Notes under the pieces: model-generated
Told to the model about the DNA's origin: nothing
What the model saw: the letters and a program-made list of their open reading frames with translations, nothing else
The model's database searches: none
In this document: in pieces, positions 7,170 to 13,928 of the stretch
How the letters are laid out: every line of letters begins with the position of its first letter
How positions within the stretch are numbered: position 1 is the first letter of the stretch
DNA from: Gammaproteobacteria bacterium
GTDB lineage: Bacteria > Pseudomonadota > Gammaproteobacteria > SMWH01
Assembly: GCA_004357005.1 (NCBI GenBank)
Contig: SMWH01000159.1
Span: forward strand, 1 to 15,939
Length of the DNA stretch: 15,939 nt
Direction of reading: 5' to 3'
Position numbers and translations under genes: made by a program

Positions 7170-8155
7170 TCCGCCGCTTGAGCGGCGTAGTAGGTCAGTA
7201 TGCCGTCAGCGCCGGCGCGCTTGAAAGCAGTGAGGATTTCCATCACAACGGGTTTTTCTTCCAGCGTGCCGTCGGCCACCGCGGCCTTGAGCATGGCGTA
7301 TTCACCGCTTACCTGGTAGACGAAGGTCGGCACGGCGAAGGTGTCCTTCACCCGTTTGACGATGTCCAGGTAGGGCATCCCCGGCTTCACCATTACCATG
7401 TCGGCGCCCTCGGCGAGATCCAATTCCACTTCGTGCAACGCCTCGTCCGTGTTTGCCACATCCATCTGATAACTGTACTTGTCCCCTGCACCCAGAGTCG
7501 TCGCGGAACCGACTGCGTCCCGGAAGGGGCCGTAGAAAGCCGAGGCATACTTGGCCGCGTAGGCGAGGATGCGGGTGTTGGCAAAACCGTTGTCTTCGAG
7601 AGCCTGGCGGATGACACCGATGCGCCCGTCCATCATGTCCGAGGGAGCCACCACGTCGGCGCCCGCCCGGGCGTGGGACAAGGCCTGCTTCACCAGCACA
7701 TCCACTGTTTCGTCATTGAGTACATGACCCGCCGCGTCCACGAGCCCGTCCTGGCCATGGCTGGTAAAGGGGTCCAGGGCCACATCCGTGATGACACCGA
7801 GTTCCGGTACGGTCTCCTTGAGTGCCCGGATCGCCTGCTGGGCCAGACCCTCGGGGTTGAAGGCCTCCGCCGCATCCTCGGAGCGGCGAGCCTCGGGCGT
7901 GACCGGAAACACGACTACCGCGGGAATGCCCAGATCCGCCACCCGCCGGGCTTCCACCACCAGCAGGTCCACGCTGAGCCGCTCGATTCCGGGCATGGAG
8001 GGCACAGGCTCCCGGGTTCGTACCCCGTCCAGTACAAACAGGGGCTGGATCAAATCGTCCGCGGAAAAGCGGTTCTCGCGCATCAGACGGCGGGAGAAGG
8101 GGTCTTTGCGCATGCGTCTGGGGCGTGCGGCGGGATAGCGGGCGAAGGCTTTCAT
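7154..8155 (-). CDS. hemB: Delta-aminolevulinic acid dehydratase (porphobilinogen synthase), Asp/Mg type
   Basis: Condenses two 5-aminolevulinate molecules to porphobilinogen, the first pyrrole of haem and other tetrapyrroles, in the cytoplasm as a homo-octamer. Length 333 residues is normal. The Schiff-base lysines are K202 (YAAKYASAFYGPFRDA) and K257 (MVKPGMPYLD). The metal loop at 124-137 reads DVALDPFTSHGQDG. Enzymes that need zinc have cysteines here (as in DVCLCEYTSHGHCG), whereas Asp-type enzymes such as that of Pseudomonas use magnesium, so I infer a zinc-independent enzyme. The N terminus with PRRMRKDPFSRRLMREN fits ATG 8155, despite a weak ribosome binding site. It is first in a unit with aroE and divergent from the c-di-GMP regulator gene. 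Confidence 0.97.
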   Translation of the reverse strand: MKAFARYPAARPRRMRKDPFSRRLMRENRFSADDLIQPLFVLDGVRTREPVPSMPGIERLSVDLLVVEARRVADLGIPAVVVFPVTPEARRSEDAAEAFNPEGLAQQAIRALKETVPELGVITDVALDPFTSHGQDGLVDAAGHVLNDETVDVLVKQALSHARAGADVVAPSDMMDGRIGVIRQALEDNGFANTRILAYAAKYASAFYGPFRDAVGSATTLGAGDKYSYQMDVANTDEALHEVELDLAEGADMVMVKPGMPYLDIVKRVKDTFAVPTFVYQVSGEYAMLKAAVADGTLEEKPVVMEILTAFKRAGADGILTYYAAQAAEWLKE

Positions 8156-8191
8156 GGAAAAATCAGGGCGTGGGACCCTCTACAGGCCCCG

Positions 8192-8197
8192 ATTATA
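8192..8197 (-). promoter_or_regulatory. Perfect -10 element, probable hemB promoter
   Basis: On the minus strand the consensus TATAAT occurs at 8192-8197, 36 bases upstream of ATG 8155. A start near 8185 would leave a leader of about 30 bases. No good -35 hexamer is found 16-18 bases further upstream (the region reads CCACCA), so an activator or a weak -35 is implied. The element lies in the 204-base divergent spacer shared with the EAL-protein gene. Confidence 0.45.
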
Positions 8198-8230
8198 GGG
8201 CCCTGCGGGGACGATGGTGGTTTCGAGCCG

Positions 8231-8259
8231 TTCAAGCTGCCCACCGGAAGTGATATGGT
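8231..8259 (+). promoter_or_regulatory. Weak promoter candidate for the c-di-GMP protein gene
   Basis: TTCAAG (8231-8236, 3 of 6 to the -35 consensus) and TATGGT (8254-8259, 4 of 6 to the -10 consensus) are 17 bases apart. A start near 8266 would fall just before the first leader hairpin. The match is poor and rests mostly on position. Confidence 0.22.
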
Positions 8260-8277
8260 GAGCATCCTGAGGGGACT

Positions 8278-8330
8278 AGACCCTGGTCTGGCAACAGACC
8301 GACGCCCGTCCGGTCCCGGTGCGCCACCGG
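8278..8330 (+). promoter_or_regulatory. Structured 5' leader with two hairpins upstream of the EAL protein
   Basis: GGTCTG (8285-8290) and CAGACC (8295-8300) form a perfect 6-pair stem closed by a GCAA (GNRA) tetraloop. CCGGTG (8316-8321) and CACCGG (8325-8330) form a second perfect 6-pair stem with loop CGC. AGAC at 8278-8281 could instead pair with GTCT at 8286-8289 and break the first stem. TTCTCTT follows the second hairpin but is a poor terminator tail. I do not recognise the GEMM c-di-GMP riboswitch consensus here. Function unknown; a role in expression control is inference from position alone. Confidence 0.4.
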
Positions 8331-8346
8331 TTCTCTTGGTAGATTT

Positions 8347-8352
8347 AGGAGG
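8347..8352 (+). promoter_or_regulatory. Strong Shine-Dalgarno that fixes a GTG start
   Basis: AGGAGG lies seven bases upstream of GTG 8360. The reading frame is open far upstream (back to 7022, across hemB), so this site is what decides the true start of the regulator. Confidence 0.85.
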
Positions 8353-8359
8353 CTGCACC

Positions 8360-10939
8360 GTGCGACTACTCATTATCGAGAAATCCGCCACGCTCCGGCA
8401 TTTGCTGATACGCACCCTGCGTAGCGCGAATCTGACCGAGACTACCATTGCCGATGGCTTCCGCCACGGGGAATTGCTGCTCAAGCAGCCGCCCGACGAT
8501 CAGAAGTTCGACGCCGTGATCATGGGCGTACCGGCCGGCGTCACGCCGGAGTTCGAATCGCTGCTGGAGCATCTGTCAGAACCCGAGACCTGGAAGCTGC
8601 CGGTCCTGTTGCTGTCCCACGAAGAGAACGCGCATTTGACCGAGTGGAACCGCATCCGTCCGGCCAGTGAGTACCTGTTGTGGGCCAGCTTTGCCGAAAT
8701 CCCGGGTGCCATGAGCAAGCTCGCGCCGGCCGAAGGCGAGCACCCCACGGCGTTCCACGCGCGGATCCTGTTCGTGGACGACTCCAAGAGTGTGCGCGAG
8801 TCCTATCGCAAGATTCTCGAAGATGCGGGCTTCACCGTGGTCACCGCGGTCACGGTGCAGGAAGGGTTCAAGGCCGCCCAGGAAGGGGTGTTCGATCTCG
8901 CGATCATCGATTACTTCCTACCCGACGGCACCGGTGACGTGTTGTGCGCGCGGCTGCGGGAGAATCCGCAGTCGGCGTCGATCACGACCGCGATCATTAC
9001 CGGCGCCTACCGAGAAGGCATCATCAAAAAGTGTCTGGAAGCGGGCGCCATCGAGTGCATGTTCAAAAACGAAGCCAAGGAACTCTTTCTGACTCGCGTG
9101 CGCACTCTGATACGCACCATTGAGGCCCGGGAGTCCGTTGAAGCGGAGCGTCGGCGTCTTGATGGAATTCTTTGCTCGGTAGGTGACGGTGTATACGGCG
9201 TGGACAACGAGGGCCGTGTCACCTTTATCAATCCGGCGGGTTCGGATCTGTTGGGTTACGAAGGTCAGGATCTCATCGGCGAGCTGGCTTTCGAGACCCT
9301 GCACTACGCACGTGAGGACGGTTCTCCCAAGGCTGATACGGAATGTCCGCTGCGGCAGGCCTATTTCAGCGGCGATCCCATGCATGCTTTCGAAACCGTT
9401 TTCTGGCACAAGGAACGGCGCCCGGTGCCTGTGGAATGCACTGTTTTCCCGCTGTCCATCCAGAATCGCCGCGAAGGGTCGGTCATCGTTTTCCGCGACA
9501 TCGCCGAGCGCAAGAGCATCGAACAGCTGCGCTGGGATGCCACTCATGATCCACTCACGGGGCTGGCGAACCGGCAGCGTTTCGTCGAGCGACTGGCGGA
9601 CGATATCCGCGTGTCGAAGGAAAGCGACGCCTATCACGCACTGTTGTATCTGGATCTGGATCGCTTCAGCTTCGTCAATGAAACCGCGGGCAACGCCACG
9701 GGCGACCAGTTGTTGGCACAGGTGGGCGCCGCCCTGTCGGCGCAACTCACCGGAGCCGACATGCTGGCGCGACTGTCTGCTGACAAGTTCGTAATCCTGA
9801 TTCACGACGTGGAACTGGAGAACGTATTTACACTCGCGGATGATTTCCGCGCCGCCGTGAGCCAGTGCAGCTATGAGGCTGGTGGCAAGAAGCGTCAACT
9901 GGCCGCATCGCTGGGCGTCGCGCTGGTCAGCCGGGATGCGGAATCCACGGACCAGATCATCGAAGAGGCGCGAGTGGCCTGCATGATCGCGAAGAAAAAA
10001 GGTCGTGATCGCACACATGTATATGTGCCCGAACACGACTATCGTATCGTGCGCGACCTCAATGCCGGTTGGACGCGCAGACTGCGCGATGCGCTGAAGA
10101 ACGATCGTTTTATTTTCTGCTGTCAGCCGATCATTCCCACGGCGGATCTGATAAGCGATCAACTGCCGGAAACGGGGCATCTGTGGCCGCAGGTCGTGCC
10201 GGAAGCGCCCATGTTCGAAGTACTGCTGCGCATGGTGGGCGAGGACGGACGCTTGTTGCCCGCCAGTCAGTTCGTGCCCATGGCCGAACGCGTCAAGGTC
10301 ATGCCCGAGATCGATCTGTGGGTGGTGAGTGGAATGATGCGCAAATTGACCGCCATGGGGCGCGCGCCGGCGATTTTCACCATCAATATTTCCAATCTCA
10401 CCTTGCAGGACGCTCAGGTGCTGCCGTTGATACGGAGTCTGCTGGACGGTCCTCACGTGGACCCGCGTTGCATCGTGTTCGAGATCACGGAGACTTCCGA
10501 GATCACCAACATTGAGGCGGCGCGCAAGTTCATCGACGAGCTGAAAGCCATCGGTTGTCGTTTCGCGCTGGATGATTTCGGCACCGGATTCAGTTCTTTC
10601 GCGCATCTCAAGCATCTGCCGGTGGATTTCATCAAGATAGACGGCGTGTTCGTCCAGAACATGGCGCAAAGCGCCATCGATCGCACCATGGTGACGTCCA
10701 TTCATGAAATCGCCCATTCGCTGGGGCTCGAGACCATCGCCGAGTTCGTCGGCAACGCGGAAACCGCCCGTCTGCTCAAGGAAGCGGGGGTGGATTATCT
10801 GCAGGGCAGTTACGTAGGGGCGATCCGCCGGCTGGATGAACTGGATTTCGGCGGCATGACCGCTAAAATCCCGAACCAGCCCCGTCTGCGCGTCGTCAAA
10901 CCCGGCGATGATCTGAGCGCCGATGGCGGCCCGGGTTAG
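8360..10939 (+). CDS. Dual-receiver PAS-GGDEF-EAL protein, probable c-di-GMP phosphodiesterase
   Basis: A cytoplasmic signalling protein of 859 residues with no membrane segment. Residues 1-120 resemble a receiver domain, but the acidic pocket reads IIEKS and the phospho-acceptor position is Gly (VIMGVPAG), so it should not be phosphorylated. Residues 135-250 are a complete receiver: D140/D141, acceptor D184, T214, K236. PAS follows (about 266-385), then GGDEF (about 390-558) with a normal DPLTGLANR start but SADKF at 473-477 and no RxxD inhibitory site, so cyclase activity is unlikely. EAL (about 580-825) keeps E620, N676, E708, E711, D738, D739, K759, E795 and Q815, so c-di-GMP hydrolysis is expected, perhaps with GTP binding by GGDEF as a control. 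No sensor kinase is nearby. It ends 12 bases from convergent engB. Confidence 0.92.
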   Translation: MRLLIIEKSATLRHLLIRTLRSANLTETTIADGFRHGELLLKQPPDDQKFDAVIMGVPAGVTPEFESLLEHLSEPETWKLPVLLLSHEENAHLTEWNRIRPASEYLLWASFAEIPGAMSKLAPAEGEHPTAFHARILFVDDSKSVRESYRKILEDAGFTVVTAVTVQEGFKAAQEGVFDLAIIDYFLPDGTGDVLCARLRENPQSASITTAIITGAYREGIIKKCLEAGAIECMFKNEAKELFLTRVRTLIRTIEARESVEAERRRLDGILCSVGDGVYGVDNEGRVTFINPAGSDLLGYEGQDLIGELAFETLHYAREDGSPKADTECPLRQAYFSGDPMHAFETVFWHKERRPVPVECTVFPLSIQNRREGSVIVFRDIAERKSIEQLRWDATHDPLTGLANRQRFVERLADDIRVSKESDAYHALLYLDLDRFSFVNETAGNATGDQLLAQVGAALSAQLTGADMLARLSADKFVILIHDVELENVFTLADDFRAAVSQCSYEAGGKKRQLAASLGVALVSRDAESTDQIIEEARVACMIAKKKGRDRTHVYVPEHDYRIVRDLNAGWTRRLRDALKNDRFIFCCQPIIPTADLISDQLPETGHLWPQVVPEAPMFEVLLRMVGEDGRLLPASQFVPMAERVKVMPEIDLWVVSGMMRKLTAMGRAPAIFTINISNLTLQDAQVLPLIRSLLDGPHVDPRCIVFEITETSEITNIEAARKFIDELKAIGCRFALDDFGTGFSSFAHLKHLPVDFIKIDGVFVQNMAQSAIDRTMVTSIHEIAHSLGLETIAEFVGNAETARLLKEAGVDYLQGSYVGAIRRLDELDFGGMTAKIPNQPRLRVVKPGDDLSADGGPG

Positions 10940-10951
10940 GCCCGGTCCGGA

Positions 10952-11539
10952 CTAGTCGAGCCAGGCATCCAGCCGGGCGCGGACCTCGTCAACGCCCTGG
11001 TGTTTGGGCGCCGAAAACAGTTGTACCTGGCAGTCCCAGCCGGAGGTTTCGGGCTTGCCGCTGACTTCCAGCAAAGTCGTGCCCGCCGGTCCCCGTTTGA
11101 GCTTGTCAGCCTTGCTCAGGAGTACCTGACAGGGCAGGTTCGCCTGTCGGCACCAGTCCAGCATGGACACATCGAAAGGTTTCAGGGGATGACGAACGTC
11201 CATGATCAGCACCAATCCCCGCAGGGACTCCCGGGTGCGGAAATAATCGTCCAGGGTGGCGTTCCAGTGCCGGCGCACGGAATCCGGGACCTTGGCGTAG
11301 CCAAAGCCGGGCAGATCGATCAGCCGCCGGTCCGGGTCCAGTTCGAACACCACCAGGTGCTGGGTGCGCCCGGGAGTCTTGCTGGTGCGTGCCAGACCCT
11401 TCTGGCGCGTTATGGTATTGATCGCGCTGGATTTTCCCGAGTTGGAACGGCCCGCGAAGGCCACCTCCGCGCCCCTGTCCGGGGGGAGTTGAGCCAGCCG
11501 GTGTGCATTGAGCACGTATTGTGCTTTGCTGTAGTCCAT
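10952..11539 (-). CDS. engB: Ribosome-biogenesis GTP-binding protein EngB/YihA/YsxC
   Basis: Essential GTPase of 195 residues that assists large-subunit assembly and is linked to cell division, acting in the cytoplasm. All G motifs are visible: G1 GRSNSGKS (30-37), G2 Thr in PGRTQ (59), G3 DLPGFGY (75-81), G4 SKAD (142-145, Ser in place of the usual Thr of TKAD) and G5 SAPK (176-179). AGGA at 11550-11553 is ten bases from ATG 11539. It is transcribed away from cytochrome c4 through a 131-base spacer, an arrangement I also recall from Pseudomonas, where it lies near cytochrome c and dsbA genes. Its 3' end is 12 bases from the c-di-GMP protein stop, with no obvious terminator between. Confidence 0.97.
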   Translation of the reverse strand: MDYSKAQYVLNAHRLAQLPPDRGAEVAFAGRSNSGKSSAINTITRQKGLARTSKTPGRTQHLVVFELDPDRRLIDLPGFGYAKVPDSVRRHWNATLDDYFRTRESLRGLVLIMDVRHPLKPFDVSMLDWCRQANLPCQVLLSKADKLKRGPAGTTLLEVSGKPETSGWDCQVQLFSAPKHQGVDEVRARLDAWLD

Positions 11540-11567
11540 GGGTCGGTTTTCCTGGCCACCGGCGCCT

Positions 11568-11597
11568 AGTGTAAGATTCCTGCTCGCTGCTTAACAA
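11568..11597 (-). promoter_or_regulatory. Candidate sigma-70 promoter for engB
   Basis: On the minus strand TTGTTA (11592-11597, 4 of 6 to TTGACA) and TACACT (11568-11573, 4 of 6 to TATAAT) are separated by 18 bases. A start near 11561 gives a leader of about 22 bases that contains the AGGA ribosome binding site. For the divergent cytochrome gene, TTGACG near 11613 is a possible -35 but has no good -10 partner. Confidence 0.35.
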
Positions 11598-11670
11598 TGA
11601 GGTTGAACAAGAAGACCTTGACGAACCTGAGCTTTTTGCCTTGAGATCCTTTGTGCACCACAAACCCGTG

Positions 11671-12279
11671 ATGAAAACGCCCTGGCTTCTTCTGTTGGTT
11701 CTTGCGTTCGGCGCGTTCGCTTTCAATGCTTACGCGGCAGGTGATCCCGAGGCCGGCAAGGCGAAAACCCAAAGCTGCGCCATCTGCCATGGCGAAGACG
11801 GCAACAGCACGACGCCGCAATGGCCGAAAATTGCCGGTCAGCACGCGAACTATCTGGAGGAGCAGTTGAGAGGTTTCCGCTCGGGCGTTCGGGTCGGTCA
11901 GGTCATGAACGAAATGGCGGCACCCCTGAGCGATGAGGATATCGCCGATCTGGCGGCATACTTCTCCGCACAAACCCCCTTGCCCGGGGAGACGGATCCC
12001 AGGTTGCTGCCCCATGGAGAGAAAGTATACCGGGGCGGGATCGCTGAAGCAGAGGTTCCCGCTTGCATGGCCTGTCACGGTCCGAACGGACAGGGCAATC
12101 CGGGCTCGGCTTACCCGTTGCTGAGCGGCCAGCACGCGGAGTACACCTATATCGCCCTGCAGGCCTACGCCGACGGACTGGTCGAAGGGACCAACAGTTA
12201 CATAATGACGGACATAGCCCGGCGCATGACAGAGCGCGATATGCGTGCGGTGGCGACTTACGTGGCGGGGCTGCACTAA
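11671..12279 (+). CDS. Diheme cytochrome c4
   Basis: Periplasmic or membrane-associated electron carrier of 202 residues, thought to feed cytochrome oxidases. The signal peptide (1-23) ends at AYAA. Two homologous c-type haem domains follow. Haem 1 is bound by CAICH (36-40) with M79 the likely axial ligand; haem 2 by CMACH (132-136) with M179. Each Met lies in equivalent sequence (VMNEMAAPLSDEDI and IMTDIARRMTERDM), which shows the internal duplication. The domains also share a GQHA(N/E)Y motif. ATG 11671 is chosen because it begins a normal signal peptide; the frame extends to TTG 11641 without support, and no strong Shine-Dalgarno is present. dsbA lies 67 bases downstream. Confidence 0.95.
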   Translation: MKTPWLLLLVLAFGAFAFNAYAAGDPEAGKAKTQSCAICHGEDGNSTTPQWPKIAGQHANYLEEQLRGFRSGVRVGQVMNEMAAPLSDEDIADLAAYFSAQTPLPGETDPRLLPHGEKVYRGGIAEAEVPACMACHGPNGQGNPGSAYPLLSGQHAEYTYIALQAYADGLVEGTNSYIMTDIARRMTERDMRAVATYVAGLH

Positions 12280-12310
12280 CGGTTGGTGGAACCGCTGCGC
12301 CCAGGCGTGG

Positions 12311-12342
12311 TCCGAGTGTTCATACTCCTGTTTCGGATTTTT
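12311..12342 (+). terminator. Terminator-like hairpin between cytochrome c4 and dsbA
   Basis: TCCGA (12311-12315) can pair with TCGGA (12333-12337), followed directly by TTTTT (12338-12342). An alternative inner pairing is GAGT (12314-12317) with ACTC (12324-12327). An upstream hairpin, CGGTT (12280-12284) with AACCG (12290-12294), also exists. The T run ends four bases before the dsbA ATG, so it could be a weak terminator of cytochrome c4 transcripts or a structure that masks the dsbA start. The stem is short, so the call is tentative. Confidence 0.4.
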
Positions 12343-12346
12343 GATC

Positions 12347-12991
12347 ATGAAAAGATTTCTTTGCTTGCTCATATTGCTGGTGCCGTTCGGGCTGACCTGG
12401 GCCCAGGGTTTTCAGCAAGGCGTTCACTACGAGCGCGTGGCCCCGGCCGATGATCGCGATCCCAGCGCGCCCATTACTGTCGAAGAATATTTCTGGTACG
12501 GCTGCTCGCATTGTTACTCCCTGGAACCTTCGGTGGTGCGCTGGCTGGAATCCAAGCCCGAGAACGTGGTCTTCGTGCGGGTTCCCGCGCCGCTCAACTC
12601 GCGCTGGGCCGTGCACGCGCGGGCCTATTACGTGGCGGAAGTTCTGGGGAAGGCCGACGAAATCCACCAACCACTGTTCGATGCCATGCACGTGGAACGG
12701 CGGCAAATCATGAGCAAGGAAGACCTGGCCACTTTCTTTGTCGAGTACGGAATCAGTGAAGAAGAGTTCAACAAGGTCTGGGATTCCTTCGCCGTACAGA
12801 ACAAAATGCAGAAAGCGCTTAACGAGGCCAGGCGTTACCGTCTCACGGGCGTTCCCTCCCTGGTGATCAACGGTGAATACGTGACTTCCATGGCCACCTC
12901 CGGTGGACGCGTATTTGAGGTGGTCAACTATCTGGTGGCCGAGATCAATGCCTCCCGCAGCGCAACCGGAGCGAGTGCTGCGACCGAGTGA
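12347..12991 (+). CDS. dsbA: Periplasmic thiol:disulfide oxidoreductase DsbA
   Basis: Introduces disulfide bonds into exported proteins and is itself reoxidised by DsbB. It has 214 residues: signal peptide 1-19 (ending LTWA), then a thioredoxin fold interrupted by a helical domain. The active site is CSHC (53-56) in EYFWYGCSHC, a variant of the E. coli CPHC, and the cis-proline is P170 in TGVPSLVING. ATG 12347 starts the signal peptide; the frame is open back to 12245 but that part overlaps cytochrome c4. The only Shine-Dalgarno-like bases (GGA at 12335-12337) lie within the hairpin described just upstream. Its stop overlaps the next gene start by four bases. Confidence 0.96.
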   Translation: MKRFLCLLILLVPFGLTWAQGFQQGVHYERVAPADDRDPSAPITVEEYFWYGCSHCYSLEPSVVRWLESKPENVVFVRVPAPLNSRWAVHARAYYVAEVLGKADEIHQPLFDAMHVERRQIMSKEDLATFFVEYGISEEEFNKVWDSFAVQNKMQKALNEARRYRLTGVPSLVINGEYVTSMATSGGRVFEVVNYLVAEINASRSATGASAATE

Positions 12992-13806
12992 GCATCAGTT
13001 TCACATACCAGAACCAGCCCATTACGCCCGTGCCGGAGGTCGAGCGTCCCCGGCGATTACGGTTGCTGAGCTACAACATTCAGGCGGGGACCGCCACGCG
13101 CCGCTACCATCACTACGTCACGCACAGTTACCGTAACCTGCTGCCCAGCATCGTGCGGGCCACGACCATGGAAAATATCGGCCGCCTGGTGGGTGACTAC
13201 GATATCGTCGGGTTGCAGGAAACCGATGCCGGCAGTTTGCGCAGCGGATTCATCAACCAGACCCGTTATCTCGCCGAACAGGGGCGCTTTCCGCACTGGT
13301 ATCAGCAGTCCAACCGCAAGGTGGGGAAGTTCGCCCACGTAGCCAACGGCCTGCTGAGCCGTTTCGCCGCCACGACGGTGCACGAGCATCGCCTTCCCGG
13401 CACGATCCCGGGACGGGGTGCGCTGCGTGTGACTTACGGTACCGGCGAAAACGCGCTGAGCGTGTTCGTGGTGCACCTGGCGCTGGGCAAACGCGCGCGC
13501 TTGAACCAGGTGGCTCATATCAACGAATTGATAGCGGATCTCGAGCACGTGATCGTAATGGGTGACATGAACACTCGCGCGTCCAGCCCGGAGTTGAAGC
13601 TGCTGCAGTCACAGGGTGGTTTGCGCAACCCCATCGCCCAATGGCCGACCTATCCAAGCTGGCGGCCGTACCGGAACATCGATCACATCTTCATTTCCGA
13701 TGACCTGCAGGTGGAAAATGCCCGGGTACTCAACTGCACCCTGTCGGATCATCGTCCGGTTGCTTTGGAGATCGCCCTGCCGGACAAGGTCGGAACGACC
13801 AGCTGA
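12988..13806 (+). CDS. Endonuclease/exonuclease/phosphatase (EEP) family hydrolase
   Basis: A protein of 272 residues with the whole metal-dependent EEP core: N30 in LLSYNIQ, E78 in LQETD, H163 in VVHL, D193 and N195 in GDMNT, D232/H233 in NIDHIF, and D254/H255 in SDHRP. It is therefore likely to be an active Mg-dependent phosphohydrolase, but the family covers DNA, RNA, phospholipid and sugar-phosphate substrates and nothing here decides among them. No signal peptide is seen, so it is probably cytoplasmic. GTG 12988 overlaps the dsbA stop (GTGA) and has no good ribosome binding site of its own, which points to coupled translation. From memory, a homologous gene follows dsbA in Pseudomonas. 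Confidence 0.9.
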   Translation: MSISFTYQNQPITPVPEVERPRRLRLLSYNIQAGTATRRYHHYVTHSYRNLLPSIVRATTMENIGRLVGDYDIVGLQETDAGSLRSGFINQTRYLAEQGRFPHWYQQSNRKVGKFAHVANGLLSRFAATTVHEHRLPGTIPGRGALRVTYGTGENALSVFVVHLALGKRARLNQVAHINELIADLEHVIVMGDMNTRASSPELKLLQSQGGLRNPIAQWPTYPSWRPYRNIDHIFISDDLQVENARVLNCTLSDHRPVALEIALPDKVGTTS

Positions 13807-13812
13807 CCCGCC

Positions 13813-13917
13813 GTGCAGGAGCGGCTTGCCAGCCGCGACCCAGGAAAATCGCTCCACGAATGGCGCTCCTGCGTGAGGGAACCGCCTCCTGCCGTAGGAG
13901 CGGCTTTCCAGCCGCGA
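13813..13917. repeat. Mosaic of REP units in both orientations (BIME-like)
   Basis: Plus-oriented unit at 13815-13838: stem GCGGCT (13821-13826), loop TGCC, AGCCGC (13831-13836). Minus-oriented, decayed unit at 13849-13872: minus-strand stem GCGCCA/TGGAGC with one mismatch and loop TTCG. Minus-oriented half unit near 13880-13892. Plus-oriented unit at 13894-13917: stem GCGGCT (13900-13905), loop TTCC, AGCCGC (13910-13915), nearly identical to the unit at 1604-1627. The mosaic fills the 122-base gap between two convergent genes, where it could serve as a two-way transcription barrier. No transposase gene is present in the window. Confidence 0.85.
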
Positions 13918-13928
13918 TTTCCTGCTAC

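Noticed and set aside
7022..8359. Long open plus-strand frame running in-frame into the c-di-GMP protein, which would make a 1305-residue protein
   Set aside because: It is antisense to hemB and the aroE start, whose protein sequences are unmistakable, and its translation has no domain character. The AGGAGG/GTG start at 8360 gives a normal receiver start.
8266..8359. GEMM-type c-di-GMP riboswitch
   Set aside because: The conserved core segments of that riboswitch, as I remember them, are not present; only the GNRA loop is shared.
8918..10717. 599-residue open frame on the minus strand inside the c-di-GMP protein gene
   Set aside because: Shadow of a GC-rich coding region; the plus-strand frame carries PAS, GGDEF and EAL motifs, and the minus-strand translation shows no recognisable domain.
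13813..13917. Repeats considered as a CRISPR array
   Set aside because: Units are palindromic, in both orientations, of uneven spacing, and no spacers or cas genes are present; they fit REP elements.
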